NCBI GenBank assembly: GCA_910580015.1
Contig: CAJTVT010000050.1
Span: 1-18,278, forward strand
Origin: an uncultured Lachnospiraceae bacterium
GTDB lineage: Bacteria > Bacillota > Clostridia > Lachnospirales > Lachnospiraceae
Length of the DNA: 18,278 nt
Direction: 5' to 3'
Notes under the pieces: model-generated
Databases searched by the model: none
What the model saw: the letters and a program-made list of their open reading frames with translations, nothing else
What the model was told of the DNA's origin: nothing
Shown here: piece by piece, positions 14,640 to 18,278 of the stretch
Numbering within the stretch: the first letter of the stretch is position 1
Layout of the letters: the number at the start of each line of letters is the position of its first letter
Made by a program: the position numbers and the translations under genes

Positions 14640-15857
14640 TTGCTTGAGATTATGACAACCGAAGCAGAGTCCAGTGCAAAAATTATCGTGATTGGGGTTG
14701 GGGGTGCTGGTAATAATGCGGTAAATAGAATGATTGAGGAAAATATCGGCGGTGTGGAGTTTATCGGAATCAATACAGATAAGCAGGCACTGACGTTATG
14801 TAAGGCGCCTACTCTGGTTCAGATTGGTGAGAAGCTTACCAAGGGACTTGGGGCCGGTGCGCAGCCGGAGATCGGACAGAAGGCAGCAGAAGAGAATATT
14901 GAAGAACTGACTGCTGAGATCAAGGGTGCTGACATGGTGTTTGTTACCTGCGGTATGGGCGGCGGAACCGGAACGGGAGCAGCTCCAGTGGTAGCGAGAA
15001 TTGCCAAAGAAATGGGCATACTGACGGTTGGAGTGGTGACAAAGCCTTTCAAATTTGAAGCAAAAACACGTATGTCTAATGCTCTTGCAGGTATTGAGCG
15101 TTTGAAGGAGAGTGTAGATACTCTGATTGTAATTCCCAATGAGAAGTTATTGGAGATTGTAGATCGAAGGACGACAATGCCAGACGCCTTGAAGAAGGCG
15201 GACGAGGTATTGCAACAGGCAGTACAGGGAATTACAGATTTGATTAATGTTCCAGCGCTGATCAATCTGGACTTTGCAGATGTACAGACGGTTATGAAGG
15301 ATAAAGGATTAGCACACATTGGTATCGGTGAAGCCAAGGGAGATGACAAGGCGACAGAGGCAGTAAAGCTTGCCGTGGCGAGTCCTCTTTTGGAGACAAC
15401 CATCAATGGAGCTTCCCATGTAATTATCAATATTTCAGGAGATATCGCCCTTGCAGATGCTAGTGACGCGGCAAGCTATGTACAGGATTTGGCAGGGGAT
15501 AGCGCAAATATTATTTTCGGTGCTAAGTATGATGAAAAAATGGGGGATGAGGCGATTATCACGGTTATTGCTACTGGACTGGAAGATAGTTCAGCAGCTC
15601 CCAAGATTATGCCGAATATGAAGTATTCTCAGGCAGCTTCCACAGCCAGGCCCGCACCGAGACCACAACCGACGCCATTTGGAATGGGAGGGACACAGCG
15701 AACGACAAATCCCTATGGAGCAACTTCCAATCCACCAGGAGGCAATATGGGTGTGAACCCTGGTACGATGGGGATTCAGCGGCCTAGAAAGCCTGAGAGC
15801 AGTGTACCAGAGCGGGATATTAAAATACCTGAATTTTTGAGGACTACAAGAAAATAA
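14640..15857 (+). CDS. ftsZ: Cell division protein FtsZ
   Basis: The tubulin-like GTPase that polymerises into the division ring, 405 residues. Motifs in order are GVGGAGNNAVNRM (19-31), the tubulin signature GGGTGTG (107-113), the T7 loop NLDFADV (209-215) that completes the neighbouring subunit's GTPase site, a variable Pro/Gly-rich linker (about 320-390), and the conserved C-terminal peptide DIKIPEFLR (393-401), which binds membrane tethers and regulators. The start is TTG at 14640, 7 nt after AAAAGGAGG (14624-14632); an ATG at 14652 is too far downstream of this site to be preferred. It ends the cluster and is followed by a terminator. No ftsA is present; another anchor such as SepF would have to be encoded elsewhere. 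Confidence 0.97.
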   Translation: MLEIMTTEAESSAKIIVIGVGGAGNNAVNRMIEENIGGVEFIGINTDKQALTLCKAPTLVQIGEKLTKGLGAGAQPEIGQKAAEENIEELTAEIKGADMVFVTCGMGGGTGTGAAPVVARIAKEMGILTVGVVTKPFKFEAKTRMSNALAGIERLKESVDTLIVIPNEKLLEIVDRRTTMPDALKKADEVLQQAVQGITDLINVPALINLDFADVQTVMKDKGLAHIGIGEAKGDDKATEAVKLAVASPLLETTINGASHVIINISGDIALADASDAASYVQDLAGDSANIIFGAKYDEKMGDEAIITVIATGLEDSSAAPKIMPNMKYSQAASTARPAPRPQPTPFGMGGTQRTTNPYGATSNPPGGNMGVNPGTMGIQRPRKPESSVPERDIKIPEFLRTTRK

Positions 15858-15875
15858 ATTTCATTACATAGAGGG

Positions 15876-15901
15876 AGAATCTCATTTTTGAGGTTCTTTT
15901 T
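15876..15901 (+). terminator. Intrinsic terminator after ftsZ
   Basis: AGAATCTCA (15876-15884) pairs with TGAGGTTCT (15889-15897) around a TTTT loop, 9 bp including one T-G, and a T-run follows. It closes the dcw cluster and separates it from the permease unit. Confidence 0.8.
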
Positions 15902-15921
15902 CTACGGTAAATGGCAAACAT

Positions 15922-15951
15922 TTGTAAACAATGATCATTGTTTTATATAAA
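15922..15951 (+). promoter_or_regulatory. Permease promoter with 18-bp palindromic operator
   Basis: AAACAATGATCATTGTTT (15926-15943) is a perfect palindrome. It lies between a possible -35, TTGTAA (15922-15927), and -10, TATATA (15944-15949) or TATAAA (15946-15951), with 16 or 18 bp spacing. A dimeric repressor bound here would block RNA polymerase. I cannot assign a regulator family, and no regulator gene is adjacent. Confidence 0.55.
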
Positions 15952-16028
15952 ATAACTTAAATTACTGCATTTCTATGAGAGCAGATCAGTACATAGAGTA
16001 ACGAATATATAAGGAGATGATACAATTG

Positions 16029-17384
16029 ATGGCAGCACAAATTTTGGCGGTAGCAATTTTTATTGTTATGTTCGTTTTGATTGTGTTAGATAAGATTGAG
16101 AGGCACTATGTTACATTGGGATGCGGTTTGCTGACCATTGTCGGAGTATTTGGCATTGTTATGAGGGATATGGACGCGATCCTGGAGACGTTGAATTTAA
16201 AGAGTATCATTACTCTGGGATTCTGGTATGCTGGAGGAAGCGCAGAAGAGAGCACCGCAGGTATTAACTGGGCAACAATTATATTTATTGCGGGAATGAT
16301 GGTTATGGTGGAAGGAATGGCAAAAGCGGGATTTTTCCGCTGGCTCTGTATGCTGCTTGCCAAACTGGTGAATTATAAGACGATTCCGCTGTTTATTGCG
16401 TTTATGGTGATGTCAGCAGGGCTTGCCATGTTTATTGACAGTATTACCGTGATTTTGTTTTTGGTGGCAGTAACGATTGAGCTTGCGAAGTTGCTGAAGT
16501 TTAATCCCATTCCGATGATTTTATCGGAAATTTTTTGTGCCAACTTAGGAGGTTCTGCCACCATGTGTGGAGATCCGCCTAATATTATCATTGGTACTTC
16601 CCTTGGGTATTCTTTCGGTGATTTTATCACCAATACTGGGATAATGGCAGGAATCAGTCTTGTTCTTGTGATTGTATATTTCTTTTTTGCATTCCGCAAA
16701 GAGTTAGGAACGCAGAATGGAGAAACCGTTGATTTATCTGCGGTTCCTAGTCCAAGGGAAGCGATCTTAGATAAAAAAGAATTTGCGATCAGCAGTGTGA
16801 TCTTTGCATGTGCAGTGGTTTTGTTGGTGACACATGAACAGACGGGTCTTACCGTGGCATTTATCGGTACATTTATTGCGCTGATTACACTTCTCACATC
16901 TGGAAAATATGCGTTGGAGCTTTTGAAAAAGGTAGATTATAAGACGCTTTTGTTCTTTATTGGACTTTTTATGGTTGTGGGAGGTCTGGAACAGACAAGT
17001 ATTTTGGAAATTATTGCTGGATTTATCGGTGAGATCAGTGGTAGTAACCTGTACATCATGGTGGCAATTATCATCTGGTTGTCTGCTGTGGCAAGTGCCC
17101 TTGTAGATAATATTCCCTTCGCGGCAACTATGGTTCCAGTGATTAAGAGTCTTGCCATGGCGCAGGGTGTGGATTTGTCTGTGCTCACCTGGGCCCTTTC
17201 CATGGGAACAGATATCGGTGGAAGCGCTACACCGATTGGAGCTTCCGCCAATGTAGTAGGAATTTCTGTAGCAGCGAAAAACGGTTATATGGTAGGATGG
17301 GGAAAATATTGTAAAACGGCGATTCCAGCCACAGTCATTGTAATTCTGGTATCTATGTTGTTTATTTTTGCACGTTATTGTTAA
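16029..17384 (+). CDS. ArsB/NhaD/SLC13-type ion permease
   Basis: A polytopic membrane transporter of 451 residues in the ion transporter superfamily that includes ArsB, CitM, NhaD and SLC13 carriers. About eleven to twelve hydrophobic segments are visible. Two related motifs in the two halves support the fold: GGSATMCGDPPNI (174-186) and GGSATPIGASANVVG (397-411). SALVDNIPFAATMVPVIK (356-373) is also typical. Such proteins exchange anions such as arsenite, carboxylates or sulfate, or sodium for protons; the substrate cannot be read from the sequence, and no arsenic resistance genes are adjacent. AAGGAGATGAT (16011-16021) is the ribosome binding site. It touches ATG 16017, which is therefore unlikely to be the start, and serves TTG 16026 or ATG 16029. 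A 14-residue acidic loop (GGSAEESTAGIN) lies near residue 70. Confidence 0.88.
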   Translation: MAAQILAVAIFIVMFVLIVLDKIERHYVTLGCGLLTIVGVFGIVMRDMDAILETLNLKSIITLGFWYAGGSAEESTAGINWATIIFIAGMMVMVEGMAKAGFFRWLCMLLAKLVNYKTIPLFIAFMVMSAGLAMFIDSITVILFLVAVTIELAKLLKFNPIPMILSEIFCANLGGSATMCGDPPNIIIGTSLGYSFGDFITNTGIMAGISLVLVIVYFFFAFRKELGTQNGETVDLSAVPSPREAILDKKEFAISSVIFACAVVLLVTHEQTGLTVAFIGTFIALITLLTSGKYALELLKKVDYKTLLFFIGLFMVVGGLEQTSILEIIAGFIGEISGSNLYIMVAIIIWLSAVASALVDNIPFAATMVPVIKSLAMAQGVDLSVLTWALSMGTDIGGSATPIGASANVVGISVAAKNGYMVGWGKYCKTAIPATVIVILVSMLFIFARYC

Positions 17385-17402
17385 AAAGAATGGAGGTATT
17401 AT

Positions 17403-18005
17403 GTGAGTAAACAGACGATTATTACAGTAAGCCGTGAATTTGGCAGCGGTGGACATGAAATTGCAGAAAAGATTGCTTCCGATTTAAACTTAAAGTTTTA
17501 TGACCGCGGAATGTTGGATGAGATTGCAGATGAGATGAATGTCAAGGTGGAAGTTCTTGAAAAGTATGACGAGAAACCTAGAAATATTATGTTGTCAAGG
17601 AAAGTGGGCAAGTATTCTAATTCCATGGAAGAAATTTTGGCAGAATTACAGTTTGATTATATTCGGAAAAAGGCCAATGAGGGCGAGTCTTTTGTCATTG
17701 TGGGTCGATGTTCCGAAAGTGTTCTGCGGGATGTAGATGGATTGATTTCCATTTTTGTAAACGGAAATAGGGAATGCAAGATCAAGCGTGTGATGGACAA
17801 ATATGCGTTAAATCGCTCAGAAGCTGTCAAAAAAATGGAACGGCATGACTTTAAGAGAAAACGATATCACAATAGACATTCGGATCACAAGTGGGGGGAT
17901 TCCAGGTATTACGATGTATGTATAAACAGCAGCCCTCTTGGGATTTCTGGGACTGTGAGGACACTTGGGAATTATATCCAGGAGCGAATGAAAAATAACG
18001 GATAG
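17403..18005 (+). CDS. Cytidylate kinase-like family protein
   Basis: A cytoplasmic protein of 200 residues in the cytidylate kinase-like (Cytidylate_kin2) P-loop family. It begins TIITVSREFGSGGHEIAEKI, with the GSGGHEI loop in place of a Walker A; the usual lysine is absent, as is normal for this family as I know it. FYDRGMLDEIA (32-42), FVIVGRCSESVL (97-108) and the basic lid-like block ERHDFKRKRYHNRH (146-159) also fit. Authentic CMP kinase activity is doubtful and the substrate is unknown. The GTG start at 17403 is 5 nt after GGAGGT (17392-17397); the ATG at 17401 is out of frame and meets a stop at once. The 18-bp gap to the permease implies cotranscription. Confidence 0.87.
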   Translation: MSKQTIITVSREFGSGGHEIAEKIASDLNLKFYDRGMLDEIADEMNVKVEVLEKYDEKPRNIMLSRKVGKYSNSMEEILAELQFDYIRKKANEGESFVIVGRCSESVLRDVDGLISIFVNGNRECKIKRVMDKYALNRSEAVKKMERHDFKRKRYHNRHSDHKWGDSRYYDVCINSSPLGISGTVRTLGNYIQERMKNNG

Positions 18006-18013
18006 ATAAGGCA

Positions 18014-18064
18014 ATATATACTGCCGCTTGGCCGAAAGTGTTGGCTGGGGGGCAGTATTTTTTT
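18014..18064 (+). terminator. Intrinsic terminator after cytidylate kinase-like gene
   Basis: ATACTGCC (18018-18025) pairs with GGCAGTAT (18051-18058). Inside it CTTGGCC pairs with GGCTGGG, with G-U pairs, around GAAAGTGTT. Seven T follow (18058-18064). It ends the permease unit. Confidence 0.85.
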
Positions 18065-18247
18065 GATAAGACGAATGTCAAACAAAGATACATTGCTTTG
18101 CCAAAAGAAATAGGATGCTGTGGCAGTTCCCACAAGGGTATTCCAATTCAAAAGGAACGGGTGTGGAATGGAAAATTGTCCTTTACGCTGAAGAATTATT
18201 GTGATAAGATCGAGATAAGATAATAGTGTACTGACACATTTATAATT

Positions 18248-18268
18248 AGGCAAACCTACTTGCCTTTT
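18248..18268. terminator. Small terminator-like hairpin at window end
   Basis: AGGCAA (18248-18253) pairs with TTGCCT (18260-18265) around ACCTAC, and TTTT ends the stem on the plus strand. The stem is short. Nothing between 18065 and this point is a convincing gene, so it may belong to a unit beyond the window or act on the minus strand. Confidence 0.3.
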
Positions 18269-18278
18269 CATCCATCTG

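Noticed and set aside
18038..18223. Short plus-strand frame of 61 codons at the window end
   Set aside because: Its TTG start lies inside the terminator hairpin, it has no good ribosome binding site and no recognisable similarity.

Overview
The window is an AT-rich chromosomal segment of a low-GC Gram-positive anaerobe, most likely a spore-forming member of the Clostridia and probably Lachnospiraceae. The evidence is the gene families (Clostridia-type ThrRS, DUF1540 protein, Spo0E-like phosphatase, tandem class B PBPs in the division cluster), strong AAAGGAGG-type ribosome binding sites, several TTG/GTG starts, and near-complete coding on the plus strand. I cannot name the species.

Layout. 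(1) 1-2131: thrS, cut just upstream of its start, followed by a perfect inverted repeat. (2) 2194-3612: three small or medium genes. These are a two-domain cysteine-rich DUF1540 protein, a zinc-dependent phospholipase C family protein behind a structured leader, and a 59-residue Spo0E-like phosphatase that is short and easy to miss. The Spo0E-like gene has its own sigma-A-type promoter with two identical Spo0A boxes 20 bp apart upstream. (3) 3613-4231: about 620 bp without a gene. It holds a hairpin, a strong intrinsic terminator, three 40-bp tandem repeats, further inverted repeats, and then the mraZ promoter with a ladder of 10-bp-phased MraZ-type boxes. (4) 4232-15857: the division and cell wall (dcw) cluster mraZ-rsmH-ftsL-pbp-pbp-mraY-murD-ftsW/spoVE-ftsQ-ftsZ, ending in a terminator. 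(5) 16029-18064: a two-gene unit, an ArsB/NhaD/SLC13-type permease and a cytidylate kinase-like protein. Its promoter contains a perfect 18-bp palindrome and it ends in a terminator. (6) 18065-18278: no convincing gene.

How the genes work together. MraY and MurD act in lipid II synthesis. The SEDS protein and the two transpeptidases polymerise and cross-link septal or spore wall. FtsL and FtsQ (DivIB) scaffold the divisome, FtsZ forms the ring, and MraZ is the cluster's DNA-binding regulator. The cluster lacks murE, murF, murG, murC, murB and ftsA.

Nothing in the window is clearly a new system. The most worthwhile signals are regulatory: the Spo0A-box/Spo0E arrangement, a 15-bp hairpin that buries the Shine-Dalgarno of the second PBP gene, a leader with mutually exclusive hairpins before the phospholipase gene, and the palindromic operator before the permease. 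The second PBP also has KTA in place of the usual KTG motif.
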